Shown here piece after piece: positions 6,626 through 16,271 of a DNA stretch of 27,812 nucleotides. The translations under genes and the position numbers were made by a program. Position 1 is the first letter of the stretch. Each line of letters begins with the position of its first letter. The notes beneath the pieces are model-generated. The model made no database searches. It was not told the DNA's origin and saw only the letters and a program-made list of their open reading frames with translations. Source of the stretch: CAWGCA01 sp963820955 (GTDB taxonomy: Bacteria > Pseudomonadota > Gammaproteobacteria > Chromatiales > Chromatiaceae). Location of the stretch: positions 1-27,812 of the forward strand of contig CAWGCA010000015.1 of assembly GCA_963820955.1 (NCBI GenBank). The letters are read 5' to 3'.

Positions 6626-6671
6626 ATCGTTAGCCAGGCAATACAATCTTTTTTACAGAAGGAGTTGAATT

Positions 6672-7819
6672 TTGAAAACAAAAGATCTTGCCAAAACCCT
6701 GTTGTATGCATTTTGTCTGTTGAGTGCGGGGATGTCCCCGGTATATGCAGAAGAAGTAACGGAGCGGCGTGATGCATACGCGTATCAACTACCCAGCCTC
6801 GGTGAGCCAACCAGGCTGGCACAGGCCGACACCACAGCTGTTGGGCCAAAGGGTGATGGTGAGGACAAGGCACAGTCGGAACAATGTGCGGGATTTGCTA
6901 AAGATGATAATGCTGACGTTGGCGAGATAATAAAGGCAGGTTGTGAACCCACCTTGGCGCAGATGTCGAAGCTGATGGACAACCCGCTGGGTAATGTCGC
7001 CATGTGGTGGAACCAGTTTGACACCTACCGATTGGAGAATTCCGAGTTTAACGAGAACGAACTCCAGCACAGGTACACAATGATCCTGCAATGGCCGACA
7101 GCGACTGAATGACGACTGGAATCTTATCAACCGGGTCGATACCCACTTGCCTAGCGTGCCGCTGGACCAGGACAAGATCGATGATTTCGAGGTGCCCAGC
7201 CCCTCGGTTCCGCCGGGCGGCGGGCCAGTTCAGCAGCCAAGTGTAAGGCACTGGTCGATATCTTCGATGGCCGCACCACCGGGCTGGGTGAACCACGTAC
7301 CTGGGTCTTTTTTCACCACGCGAGGGAATCGATGTCGGCGCGGGTAAATTCGTCTGGGGGGCTGGCTTTGACATCTCTGCCCCTACTGCAACCGACGATG
7401 TTCTGGGATCGGGCAAATGGTCAGCCGGACCTGGATTGCTCGGCGTCTACCTAGGGCCTAAGTGGAAAGTCGGGGCATTGGGTATGCACTTCTGGGACTT
7501 TGCCGGCGATAGCGATCGTGAAGATGTCAACCTGACCAACCTGCAATATTTCGCTTACTATAGCCTCAACAAAACGACGTCCATCGGTGCCGCACCCAAC
7601 ATCATCGCGAATTGGGAACAGGACAGCGACAATACTTTTACTGTACCAGTAGGTCTGGGCATCAACAAGACCTTCCAGTTCGGCAAGATACCGGTGAGGA
7701 TCGGAGCCGAGGTTCACTATTCCGTTATCACACCAGATGACACAGTCGGTTCTCAATGGAATTTTCGCTTTTTCATCATACCGGCCGCACCGGCGGCGCT
7801 ATTCAGCTGGATGCAATAG
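6672..7819 (+). pseudogene. Neuromedin-U-like outer-membrane protein, frameshifted
   Basis: Sequence from four reading segments joins into one protein of about 380 residues. A signal peptide (LLYAFCLLSAGMSPVYAEE) comes first, then a low-complexity linker, then the family core: DNPLGNVAMWWNQFDTYRLEN, DDWNLINRVDTHLPSVPLDQ, TTGLGEPRTWVFF, TDDVLGSGKWSAGPGLLGV and FAGDSDREDVNLTNLQYFAYY. This is the bacterial family misnamed neuromedin U, a predicted outer-membrane beta-barrel often labelled a transporter. Frame changes lie near 7107, 7245 and in the T6 run at 7309-7314. The TTG start at 6672 has AAGGAG seven bases ahead. The longest clean piece is 7328-7819. It probably belongs with the hydrolase and DUF2092 genes. 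Confidence 0.7.
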
Positions 7820-7878
7820 CGACTGTTGAGAGGGTGCTCTGATTCAGGGATTAGCTTCAGGTCGAGTGTAAGTATTGA

Positions 7879-8661
7879 ATGAAAACCTTGATAAAAAGAG
7901 CTGTCTGCACCCTTGTGCTTCTGCTGATGGCACAAGGGGCCAGCGCAGCGGATGAGCAAGCCACATCGGTTAATGAGCAGGCACTGACCCTGCTCAAGCG
8001 GTCCGCCGACTTCATTGCCGGGTCTCGGACTATCAGTATCGCCGTTGAATACGGTTTCGATGCCGTGCAGGCCAGCGGCCAGAAGGTCGAGTTCGGGGGT
8101 ACGCGCAAGATTATGGTACGCCGGCCGGACCGGGCACGGATTGAGTTTGCGCGTCGGGATGGCACTCAGGGCGAGCTTGTATTCAACGGGAAACAGGTCA
8201 TTCTGGTCAATAAGAACGAAAAGCTGTACTCAATCGAAAACCGGTCGGGTGATGTCGGGACGGTCCTGGATTTTGTTGCCGATAAGCTTGGTGTGCCGAT
8301 ACCGCTGCGCGATTTCCTCGCCCCCGACCCTGCTGCCGTGTTGACACAGGGGCTGGTCGCCGCGCGCTATGGCGGTGAAGCGACGATCGCAGGTTTGCCC
8401 TGCGATCACCTTGCGTTCCGTACAGATGCCGTAGACTACCAGGTCTGGATCAGCAGGGGCGAGCAACCGTTGCCACGGCGGTTGGTCATTACCTACAGGG
8501 AAGCGGAGGGACAGCCCCAGTTCTGGGCGCAGTTTGTCAAGTGGGATATCAATCCCGAGCTGGGTGATTCGCTGTTTGTCTATGAACCCGTTGATGGCGC
8601 TGAAGAGATACCCTTTATCGCACCAAAGTCAGTATCGACGGCAATGGGCGGTGGGCAATGA
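7879..8661 (+). CDS. DUF2092 exported protein, LolA-like fold
   Basis: The 260-residue protein has a clear signal peptide (MKTLIKRAVCTLVLLLMAQG then ASA) and the layout of DUF2092: repeated beta strands such as SRTISIAVEYGFDAVQASGQ, RKIMVRRPDRARIEF and KQVILVNKNEKLYSIEN, then LVAARYGGEATIAGLPCDHL, VDYQVWISRGEQPLPRRLVI and FVKWDINPELGD. The family is predicted to be periplasmic with a LolA/LolB-like half-barrel that may bind hydrophobic ligands. Its stop codon overlaps the next ATG by four bases, so the two genes are translationally coupled. No missing motif is noted. Confidence 0.85.
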   Translation: MKTLIKRAVCTLVLLLMAQGASAADEQATSVNEQALTLLKRSADFIAGSRTISIAVEYGFDAVQASGQKVEFGGTRKIMVRRPDRARIEFARRDGTQGELVFNGKQVILVNKNEKLYSIENRSGDVGTVLDFVADKLGVPIPLRDFLAPDPAAVLTQGLVAARYGGEATIAGLPCDHLAFRTDAVDYQVWISRGEQPLPRRLVITYREAEGQPQFWAQFVKWDINPELGDSLFVYEPVDGAEEIPFIAPKSVSTAMGGGQ

Positions 8662-9176
8662 GTCGGCGTACAGGAACTTTCCGCTGGATACCGGGTTTAA
8701 CGGTGCTGGTGGCTTCATTGGCCATGCTCGGGAATGATCTTGTGCTGGCACGTAAAGGTGGTGGCGGCGGTGCAGGCATGTCCCGCGGTGGTCCGGCTGC
8801 GAGTGGCTCGGTGCGTCCACGGCCTGCCCGGCAGCCGAATAAGCAGCCTGATGTCCGCGACAGCCGCCGTGACGTAAAGCAGGACGTACGCGATGAGCGC
8901 CGTGAAATAAAGCAGGATGTCCGCGATGAGCGGCGGGACGTGAGAGATGAAATTCGCGATGAGCGCGAGGACCACCGTGAATGGCACGAGGATCGCTGGA
9001 AGCGCCGCGCGGGTGCGGCCCTGACGGTCTCGGCCTTTCGCGCGCTGACCTGCACCACGAGTACCATTGTCGTAGGCAGTGTTACGTACTACCGCTGCGG
9101 TGGCACCTGGTATCAACGGGCCCACCAGGGTGGAGACGTGGTCTACATCGTGGTGACGGCACCGGCTGGTTATTAG
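8658..9176 (+). CDS. Small exported protein with R/D-rich repeats
   Basis: The 172-residue product begins with a signal peptide or anchor (WIPGLTVLVASLAMLGNDLV), then a glycine/proline-rich linker, then a charged helical segment in which the unit (D/E)-V-R-D-E-R-R-(D/E) recurs (residues about 65-110), and ends with a compact cysteine-containing domain (YYRCGGTWYQRAHQGGDVVY). Such proteins are commonly found directly after DUF2092 genes, and the ATGA overlap here supports coupling. The pair may form an envelope complex, but function is unknown. The charged repeat probably forms a long helix or an unstructured spacer. Confidence 0.75.
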   Translation: MSRRTGTFRWIPGLTVLVASLAMLGNDLVLARKGGGGGAGMSRGGPAASGSVRPRPARQPNKQPDVRDSRRDVKQDVRDERREIKQDVRDERRDVRDEIRDEREDHREWHEDRWKRRAGAALTVSAFRALTCTTSTIVVGSVTYYRCGGTWYQRAHQGGDVVYIVVTAPAGY

Positions 9177-9340
9177 AAGCATACATGGGTAAGGTCTAGC
9201 ATTCCATTCGTCGAGTCCTGTAAGAGCGGCGCCCTTCGCCACGATTAGTCGGCAAACCTGTCGAGATCAGGAAACCACTCCTGCAAATACTATTGGAATA
9301 TTAGGCCTGATCCCTGTGACAACATGAGAGTGAATCCGAT

Positions 9341-9986
9341 ATGAGTGAGGGTCTAACTGCCTGGCTGAAACACCCACTTGTCAATATGGTTATCGGATTC
9401 CTTTTGACCGGCGTCCTGGGCACCGCGATAACCCAGCATTTCCTGGACCAGCGCGAGCAGGAGAGGCTGCGCGCCCAGGTAGCCCTCGATACGAAGCAGG
9501 CGATTCAGCAGTTCTCCAAGCTCAATGAGGAGCGAAAAGTGCGTGCGGAGATGTTGCTGCAAGCTCTGCGCAGCGGCTCGAGTGACGACGAGGTGACAAA
9601 CCGCCAGGCAGGAGCATGAAACGGCTTATGTGGCGTGGAGCGTGGAACGTCCGGGTACGCTTTTGCTCTTTCGCGACCTTCTCTCCAGTGAGAACTATCA
9701 GTTCGTCGAGACTGGATTCAAGGAGAGCCTGGTGGGAAAGGTATTCAGCCCCATCAGGCTTTGCCTGACCACGGCCCTCGGTCATGGTGAAGACAGTGCA
9801 GCAGTTAACAGAACGCTTGAGGCTTGTCGAATCGACGAGCTACTTGAGCTCTCGAGTACATGCAGCCTGGCGCTGGCAGCTGCCGTTTCCGACCTCGCCG
9901 AAACACGCAGTGAATGGGTTTCAACAGAGGCGACAACGGAGCTGCAGAGACGGGCCCGCGATTCCATTGGGAAGCGGTGCCCATGA
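9341..9986 (+). pseudogene. Membrane-anchored protein of unknown function, one frameshift
   Basis: From ATG 9341 a protein with one N-terminal membrane helix (HPLVNMVIGFLLTGVLGTAI) and a charged coiled-coil-like stretch (LDQREQERLRAQVALDTKQA and onward) runs to a stop at 9619. The next frame, from about 9605, continues smoothly as QEHETAYVAWSVERPGTLLL and on to TGA at 9986. The joined product is about 214 residues; one inserted base near 9600 explains the break. No known domain is recognised. The anchor plus coiled coil resembles small scaffold proteins. It stands between the DUF2092 pair and the transport cluster, separated from the former by about 160 bases without features. Confidence 0.5.
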
Positions 9987-10020
9987 GTCATCTGTTTAAG
10001 AATTCGGATTACTCACCAGG

Positions 10021-11851
10021 ATGATTCACCTGTTTTTTCGAAGAACGTTTTTTCTTTTTGTTGTGCTGGGTATAGCGCCTGCAGCTGATGCAGACTGGAT
10101 CAATCTGACGGGGGCAGAGACCTCGCCCAATATCGCCGAAATCTATGTGCTCGATGACCAGGTGAAACTGGTTCTCGAAGTGTATATCGGTGACCTGGAC
10201 AAGTTCGAAGAGCTGGTGCCCGACGGGTGGCTGAAAGATTCTGCAGCTGAGCGGCCTGATGCCGAAGCGCGTATTAAACACTTCGCCGAACAGCGCTTTC
10301 AGTTTGTGACTGAAACTGGTGAAAAATTACCCGCACAGCTGCAGCTGGTGGAACCCAGGAATGCGTAAGGATCGCCGGTCGCCGTTTGCCGGCATGATCA
10401 ACCCCATGACACGGCAGCGCGTACCGCAGGCGCCGCAGGATAAACGGGTGTTGTATGCGGAAATCATCTATCCGTATGCGACTAAGCCCAGGGAACTGAC
10501 GATTATTCCGCCTCTCGATGAAGAAGGGCGCGCACAGGTCAGCATCGGTTTTATCGCCTACCACAAGGCGGTTCCTGTCATCGATTTCCGTTACCTTGGC
10601 GCAGCGGCACATCTGCGGCTGGACTGGGAGGATCCCTGGTACTCGAAGTTTGACAATCCCAACCTCAAGCGGCATCACAAGTCGGCGTTGATGTCGTTTC
10701 TCTATGTGGAACCCTTCGAGGTACGCCACGAGATTCTCACAAGGGTAAAGGATCTCGAAAACTGGATGGAGCTGGGCTTGCGCGGCGATGAATACATCGA
10801 AGTCGACGAACTGGAACCACTCAAGCAGCGCATTGGTGATTTCCTGCTTACCAGGAACCCCGTGCTGGTGGATGGCCAGGCGCTGAAGCCAATTCTGGAT
10901 CGTGCCAATTACGTCAAGGTGGGCATAACCGGCATTCAGCTGGTCGAAAAACCGCAGCGGCTGGAAGTTTCGACGGCCATTGTCGGCGTTATTATCGCGT
11001 ACATTACCGAGGGATTGCCGCAGCAGGTGACGGTGGACTGGCAGCTGTTCACCGACCATGTACAGCAAGTGCCGGCAATTGCGACGGATCCGGCCGGGCC
11101 GCTGCCGTCGTTTGTGAGCCCGGATGATAATGTGCTGACCTGGACCAACTTTCTCAAGAACTACCAGATGCCAACCGTCCGGCAGGTCGCGGTTGCCGAT
11201 ACCCTGGGTGATGTGAAGATACCGCTGGGTTCAATACTCTTTGCGGCCGCCATACTGCCCGTTGGCTGGCGACTCCGGGCGGCCAGACGGGAAGGCAAGC
11301 CGCTTGTGACCCTGTCTGTCGTGACCCTGGTACTGCTGTGCGGGGCCCTGGTGTCTTATCCCTACGCGCAGGTCAGTGTTGCCAGACCGGCGCTGATGGC
11401 GGGTGATCTGGATGACGCGCAGGCACAGCAGTTGTTGCAGGCGCTGCTGAAGAACGTCTACCGGGCTTTTGATTTTCGCGATGAAAGCGATGTGTACGAT
11501 AAGCTGGCCCTGAGCATCGAGGGTGATCTGCTGACCGACATCTATTTGCAGAACCGCAAGTCGTTTGCGGTGCAGAAGGCGGGTGGCGCACAAGCCAAGG
11601 TCAAGGACGTCGACATACAGCACGCCCAGGCCGAGCGGCAGGTAGGCGATACGCCAACCTACGCGATCCGCGGACAGTGGACGGCCACCGGTACGGTGGG
11701 CCACTGGGGGCATGTGCATACGCGCAGGAACCAGTATGATGCGATTGTCACCGTAAAAGCCGATCAGGGTGACTGGAAAATATCGGGGATGGAGCTGCTG
11801 GAAGAACAGCGTATTGATCCAACGGCGCCTGGCGCCACAGTAGCGCGCTGA
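10021..11851 (+). pseudogene. Large membrane-anchored periplasmic protein, one frameshift
   Basis: The first part (ATG 10021) has a signal peptide (MIHLFFRRTFFLFVVLGIAP) and a domain containing AEIYVLDDQVKLVLEVYIGD. At about 10362 an extra A in CAGGAATGCG shifts the frame; reading on gives MRKDRRSPFAGMINPMTRQR and about 490 more residues. Joined length is near 609. Two hydrophobic helices (IPLGSILFAAAILPVGW and VTLSVVTLVLLCGALVSY) lie around two thirds of the length, and a C-terminal soluble domain with NTF2-like character (KNVYRAFDFRDESDVYDKLA) follows. It leads a tight run into the FadL, ABC and binding-protein genes, so it is probably an inner-membrane partner of that transporter. No family name is certain. 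Confidence 0.6.
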
Positions 11852-11875
11852 GTCATTCAACAGGAGAAAGAAACT

Positions 11876-13150
11876 ATGAACTCACACTACAACACAGCCA
11901 TCCGCGCATTGATCGGCTTGCACTGCAGCGCTACTGGCGCAGGCTGCCCAGGCGGCAGGTTTCTATATTTCCGAAGTGGGCACACCGGGCAGCCTGGGGA
12001 CGGCGGGTGTGGCAAATCCCGTCAACACAGTTTCCGCCGACTCATCCTGGACCAACCCGGCCGGCATGACAGGTTTGCAGCAGGATGAAATGCTTGCCGG
12101 ACTGCAGGTGCTGCTGCCTAAAATCGAGTTTGATTCGTCGGTGGCTGAGGCCAGCGGCAGCGATGGTGGCAACGCCGGCAATATCGCGGCGATTCCGGCT
12201 TTCTTTATGGTCAAGAAGTTGAATGACCGGATGCGGCTGGGATTCTCGCTGGTGGCCCCACAGGGGGGAGCGATGAATTTCGGTGACGATTTTGTCGGCC
12301 GATACGGGGCCACCAAAGTCAACGCTGGCCGCGATAGGGGGTTCGCCATCCATCGCTTACAAGGTCAACGATCGCCTGTCGCTGGGGGGTGGTGTTTCGA
12401 TTATTTATACGCAGTTTGAACAGAGCATTGCTATTAACCAGAGCGCACCGTTCCCTGGGCAGGGCTCATCACCGGACGGTAAGGTCAAGTTCGATAATAT
12501 GACCGATCTGGGTTATCAGCCGTTCGCGGGTTTAACTTATTACCTGTCAGATAATCTCATGCTGGGTGTCGTCTATCGTGCCGAAATGGACGTCAATCTA
12601 AAAGGGGATCTCAACTTCCGCAACCTGGCATTTCCGACGCCGCCCGCTAATGACATAGAAATCGACTGGGATAACCCCCAGTTACTCAAAGCGGGATTGC
12701 GCTACGAGTTTGCGCCGGGCAAGCGGCTGATCTTCAGTGCGGACTGGGAGGACTGGTCGGCATTCAGCAAGAATCAGCTGGCTATTACCGGCGGGGTGCT
12801 TAACCCGGCGGGCGTGCTGGAACGAAATTTCAAGGATACCTGGAGTGCTGGTGTTGCGTTTATCGATGGGAGTAACAAGACCCACGGCTATTCCGTCGGG
12901 TTTTCCTACGACAGTTCACCGGTTAGACAATAAGGACCGCACCATCGATCTGCCTTTCGACGAGACATACAAGCTTTCTGCCGCCTACGGCTGGAAGGGC
13001 AGCAAGCAACTGGATTTCGCGCTGGGTGGTACGCTTATGTACTTCGGTGAAGGCAAGGTCGACCAGACGGCACAGGGCGTACGCTTCAAGGGAAAATTCG
13101 ATACCAACATGGCGTTATTCCTGGGCGGTACGCTGCGCTATCATTTCTGA
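11876..13150 (+). pseudogene. FadL/OmpP1-family outer-membrane protein, frameshifted
   Basis: About 424 residues, as expected for FadL, are split across frames. After the signal peptide (LLAQAAQAAGFYISEVGTPG) come the hatch-domain features of FadL-type channels, GTAGVANPVNTVSADSSWTN and PAGMTGL. These are followed by barrel strands including PFAGLTYYLSDNLMLGVVYR and DNPQLLKAGLRYEF, and a C-terminal GGTLRYHF ending in phenylalanine, the barrel-assembly signal. Single-base changes near 11918, 12320 and 12920 break the frame. FadL proteins carry hydrophobic molecules across the outer membrane. The gene is 25 bases downstream of the previous one and 6 bases upstream of the ATPase gene, so one operon is likely. 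Confidence 0.8.
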
Positions 13151-13155
13151 TCTTT

Positions 13156-13824
13156 ATGATCAGTATTGAGTCATTGCACTTCGCTTATCCGCAAGACGGG
13201 TTCAGCCTGCGGATCCCGGCATTCTCCGTCCCGGCCGGTCAGAAGCTCGCCGTCATCGGTCCCAGCGGTTCGGGCAAGACCACGCTGCTCAACCTGATTG
13301 CGGGGATATACCCACCCCATACCGGGCATATTCAGGTCGCCGGTATCCCGGTTCACGCACTTTCCGATGCCGGCCGCCGCGACTTCCGCATTACGCAGAT
13401 CGGTTTTGTTTTCCAGGACTTCGAACTGCTGGATTATCTCAGCGTACTGGATAATATCCTGCACCCCTATCGTATTACCCGTGCCCTGAAGCTTACGCCT
13501 GAGGTGCGTCAACGTGCCCGCGACCTGGCCGGGCAGATGAGGATTGGCGACAAACTGCAGCGCCATACCGGCGACCTGTCCCAGGGTGAGAAACAACGCG
13601 CGGCCATCTGCCGGGCGCTGTTACCGCAGCCGAAACTGATTCTGGCCGATGAAGCCACCGGCAATCTCGATCCCGACAACAAACTGCATATTCTCGACCT
13701 GCTGTTCGAGGCGGTCGATCAGCACGGTGCCACACTACTGGCCGTCACCCATGACCACGAGCTGTTGCCGCGTTTTGACCGCGTGGTGGATTTTAACGAT
13801 TTTCGCAGCGGGAGCGCTGTGTGA
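13156..13824 (+). CDS. ABC transporter ATPase, LolD/MacB type
   Basis: This 222-residue ATPase has all core motifs: Walker A GPSGSGKTTLLN (residues about 35-46), a Q-loop in GFVFQDFELLDYLS, the signature LSQGEKQRAA, Walker B LILADEATGNLD and the switch histidine in VTHDHELL. The DEATGNLD form and small size place it in the LolD/MacB/FtsE group, which works with FtsX-type permeases as mechanotransmission or export pumps rather than with classic ZnuB permeases. Its stop overlaps the permease GTG start by four bases (GTGA), so they are coupled partners. It is intact, unlike several neighbours. Confidence 0.92.
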   Translation: MISIESLHFAYPQDGFSLRIPAFSVPAGQKLAVIGPSGSGKTTLLNLIAGIYPPHTGHIQVAGIPVHALSDAGRRDFRITQIGFVFQDFELLDYLSVLDNILHPYRITRALKLTPEVRQRARDLAGQMRIGDKLQRHTGDLSQGEKQRAAICRALLPQPKLILADEATGNLDPDNKLHILDLLFEAVDQHGATLLAVTHDHELLPRFDRVVDFNDFRSGSAV

Positions 13825-14999
13825 TCGACAGCTTTTATATTGCCTGGAAATACCTGGTATTCAGTAAAGCACGCAGCGCCACCCTGGTCGCCTGCATCAC
13901 CCTGATCGCGGTGCTGCCACTGGCGCTGGAAGTTATCCTGGATGAAAGCGAGCAGCAACTGGTGGAGCGGGCGGCGCACACGCCATTGCTGGTCGGCGCC
14001 AGGGGCAGCGCGCTGGACCTGGTGATGAACAGCCTGTATTTCGCCGACGAAGTGCCGCAACCCATTACCCTAGCCAGCGCCGATGAAATCACGGCCACGG
14101 ATCTGGCGTTTGCCATTCCCTTGTATGTGCGCTTCCAGGCGCGCGGTTTTCCGATTGTCGGCACCACGCTCGATTATTTCGATTTCCGCCAGTTGCGACT
14201 GGCAGAAGGAACACTGTTCGGCATGTTAGGCGAGTGCGTCATCGGCGCCGCCGTCGCCCGGCAGCTGGGGCTGAAACCGGGCGACAGCCTGCTGTCATCA
14301 CCGGAAACCGTCTTCGACCTGGCCGGTGTCTACCCGTTGAAGATGCGCGTAGCCGGGGTGCTGGCGCCCACCCACAGCGCCGATGACCTGGCGGTCCTGG
14401 TAGACGTAAAGACGGCCTGGGTCATCGAAGGATTGGTCCACGGTCACGAGGATGTCACCCGCAGCCGCGACAGTTCTGTCATTATCGAGCGTAGTGAAAG
14501 CAACGTGACCGCCAACGCCAAGCTGATGCAATACACGGAAATCACCGCAGCGAATATCGAGGCTTTTCACCTGCACGGCAATCCTGCGGACTACCCACTG
14601 ACCGCAGTCATTGCCTTGCCCCACGACGACAAAGCCGCGACGATTCTGCGCGGGCGCTACCAGAACACCGACAGCCTTTACCAGATCGTGCCCCCTGCGG
14701 ATGTCATCGATACCCTGATGACCAACATTTTTCGCATCCGCAACGTGCTTGACGCGGTGATCCTGTTCGTCGGACTGGCCACGCTGATGGCGCTGGTGCT
14801 GGTGTTTGCACTGTCGCTGCGCCTGCGACAGCGCGAGATCGATACCATATTCAAGCTTGGCTGCAGCCGCCTGACCATTGCTCAGCTGCTGGGCGCGGAG
14901 ATTGTAATTATTGCAGCGTTCAGTGCAGCGCTGTGCCTGCTGATTCTTGCGGTGGTTGCACACTATGATCAACAGCTGGTCAGAGCGCTGTTTATCTAG
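13821..14999 (+). CDS. FtsX-type ABC permease with periplasmic domain
   Basis: The 392-residue protein follows the MacB/FtsX plan: one N-terminal helix (SATLVACITLIAVLPLALEV), a large periplasmic domain (residues about 45-285) and three C-terminal helices, including ILFVGLATLMALVLVFALSL and IVIIAAFSAALCLLILAVVA. The DTIFKLGCSRLTIAQLLG loop before the last helix pair is the coupling segment typical of FtsX permeases. The periplasmic domain carries histidines in EGLVHGHEDV and AFHLHGNPADY, which could contact a metal, but this is only a hint. GTG at 13821 overlaps the ATPase stop. The ZrgABCDE zinc importer of Vibrio is a known precedent for a non-classical metal ABC system. Confidence 0.85.
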   Translation: MIDSFYIAWKYLVFSKARSATLVACITLIAVLPLALEVILDESEQQLVERAAHTPLLVGARGSALDLVMNSLYFADEVPQPITLASADEITATDLAFAIPLYVRFQARGFPIVGTTLDYFDFRQLRLAEGTLFGMLGECVIGAAVARQLGLKPGDSLLSSPETVFDLAGVYPLKMRVAGVLAPTHSADDLAVLVDVKTAWVIEGLVHGHEDVTRSRDSSVIIERSESNVTANAKLMQYTEITAANIEAFHLHGNPADYPLTAVIALPHDDKAATILRGRYQNTDSLYQIVPPADVIDTLMTNIFRIRNVLDAVILFVGLATLMALVLVFALSLRLRQREIDTIFKLGCSRLTIAQLLGAEIVIIAAFSAALCLLILAVVAHYDQQLVRALFI

Positions 15000-15079
15000 T
15001 TGAAAGCAAGAGGGCGGTTTGTGCTGAGGCTGTGCACAGTCCGGTATTCGCTGCTCAAGGAGATATTAAGGAGCATATG

Positions 15080-15973
15080 ATGAGACGCTGTATTTTGACC
15101 CTAATGGGATTTCTGCTTATTTTGTCCTCTTCATCGTTGCGCGCCGCGGAGCCGTTGACCGTCTATACCGTCAACTACCCGCTGCAATACTTCACCCAGC
15201 GCATCGCTGGCGACCACGCGCAGGTGGTTTTTCCGGCGCCCGCCGATGTCGATCCGGCCTTTTGGATGCCCGAACGCAAAACCATCAGTGAGTACCAGCA
15301 GGCCGATCTGGTCATGTTGAACGGCGCAGCGTATGCCGGCTGGGTCAGCAAGGTGTCATTGCCACGGCTGCGCCAGGTCGATACGTCAAAGGCTTTCAAG
15401 GATGGCTTGATCATGGTTAAAGATACCGTCACCCACAGGCACGGCCCGGCCGGCGAGCATTCGCATACGGGTACGGCATTCACGACCTGGCTGGATTTCT
15501 ATCAGGCGGTGCAGCAGGCAGAGGCGATTGCCGAGGCGCTTTCCAGGAAACAGCCCGAACATAAATCGGAGTTCGAAAAAAATCTTGCGGCTCTGCGCAA
15601 GGATCTGATGGCGCTGGACCTCGAAATACAGCAGTCCGTTGCCACAAAACCGCGCCAGCGCCTGTTCGCCTCGCACCCGATCTATCATTACCTGGCCCGA
15701 CGCTACGAGCTGCATATAGAAGACATGGTGTGGGAGCCGGACGATATGCCGAACGATCAGCAGTGGCAGCAGCTGTGGCTGGTGCAGGAGGGCTTCCCGG
15801 CAGACTGGATGCTATGGGAAAAACAGCCACTCTCGGAGATCGTACAGCAACTCGACAGTATGGGAATCGGCATTGCCGTTTTTGACCCCTGTGCCAACCG
15901 TCCTGCTAGCGGCGACTTTCTCAGTGTGATGCATGACAATATCGCCAATTTCCGGCGGGCTTACACAAATTAG
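15080..15973 (+). CDS. ZnuA-like substrate-binding protein
   Basis: The protein of 297 residues has a signal peptide (MRRCILTLMGFLLILSSSSL then RAA) and the fold pattern of cluster A-I metal-binding proteins: VYTVNYPLQYFTQRIAGD, the DP-x-x-W-x-P loop, a histidine-rich loop HRHGPAGEHSH (119-129), a long helical backbone, FASHPIYHYLARRY and VFDPCAN. Classical ZnuA ligands are partly lost: the first His is A60 (DPAFWMP) and the second is replaced near T135 (TTWLD), while H199 is kept. Metal choice or even metal binding is therefore uncertain. ATG 15080 is six bases from AAGGAG; ATG 15077 is equally possible. It probably feeds the adjacent ATPase and permease. Confidence 0.82.
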   Translation: MRRCILTLMGFLLILSSSSLRAAEPLTVYTVNYPLQYFTQRIAGDHAQVVFPAPADVDPAFWMPERKTISEYQQADLVMLNGAAYAGWVSKVSLPRLRQVDTSKAFKDGLIMVKDTVTHRHGPAGEHSHTGTAFTTWLDFYQAVQQAEAIAEALSRKQPEHKSEFEKNLAALRKDLMALDLEIQQSVATKPRQRLFASHPIYHYLARRYELHIEDMVWEPDDMPNDQQWQQLWLVQEGFPADWMLWEKQPLSEIVQQLDSMGIGIAVFDPCANRPASGDFLSVMHDNIANFRRAYTN

Positions 15974-16089
15974 GCGACTCGGCTCAGACAGACATTATCG
16001 CTACTCGTAGCGCCTGTGAGCATACCCCATCATCTGTATCTCAATTACCTATTACATTACTAAACTTGCCGTTCTTTAGAATTCAACGA

Positions 16090-16230
16090 ATGACTTTTCA
16101 TTGGCTGTCGGAAGTACAGACTGCCCTATGGGAACGTCCGGAGTTGCGGCATCTGAGACATTCCCGGGAACAACGTGAATGTCCGGTTTTGGCCGAAAAT
16201 TGTCATCGCACTAAAACACTTGGTTATTAA
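16090..16230 (+). CDS. Possible 46-residue protein, unrecognised
   Basis: ATG 16090 opens a short frame (MTFHWLSEVQTALWERPELR and on to HRTKTLGY) ending at TAA 16230. It is rich in charged and histidine residues and reads like real protein, but no ribosome site is visible and no family is recognised. It may be the remnant of a longer gene. It is the only candidate in the 298-base gap between the binding-protein gene and dinB. Confidence 0.25.
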   Translation: MTFHWLSEVQTALWERPELRHLRHSREQRECPVLAENCHRTKTLGY

Positions 16231-16271
16231 ATTTTGGATAGCAGAAAGTGTTTCAGCAGCGCTATGGATCC

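Noticed and set aside
10274..11068. 264-residue minus-strand frame
   Set aside because: It is the shadow of the large anchored protein on the plus strand, whose signal peptide, helices and operon position are convincing.
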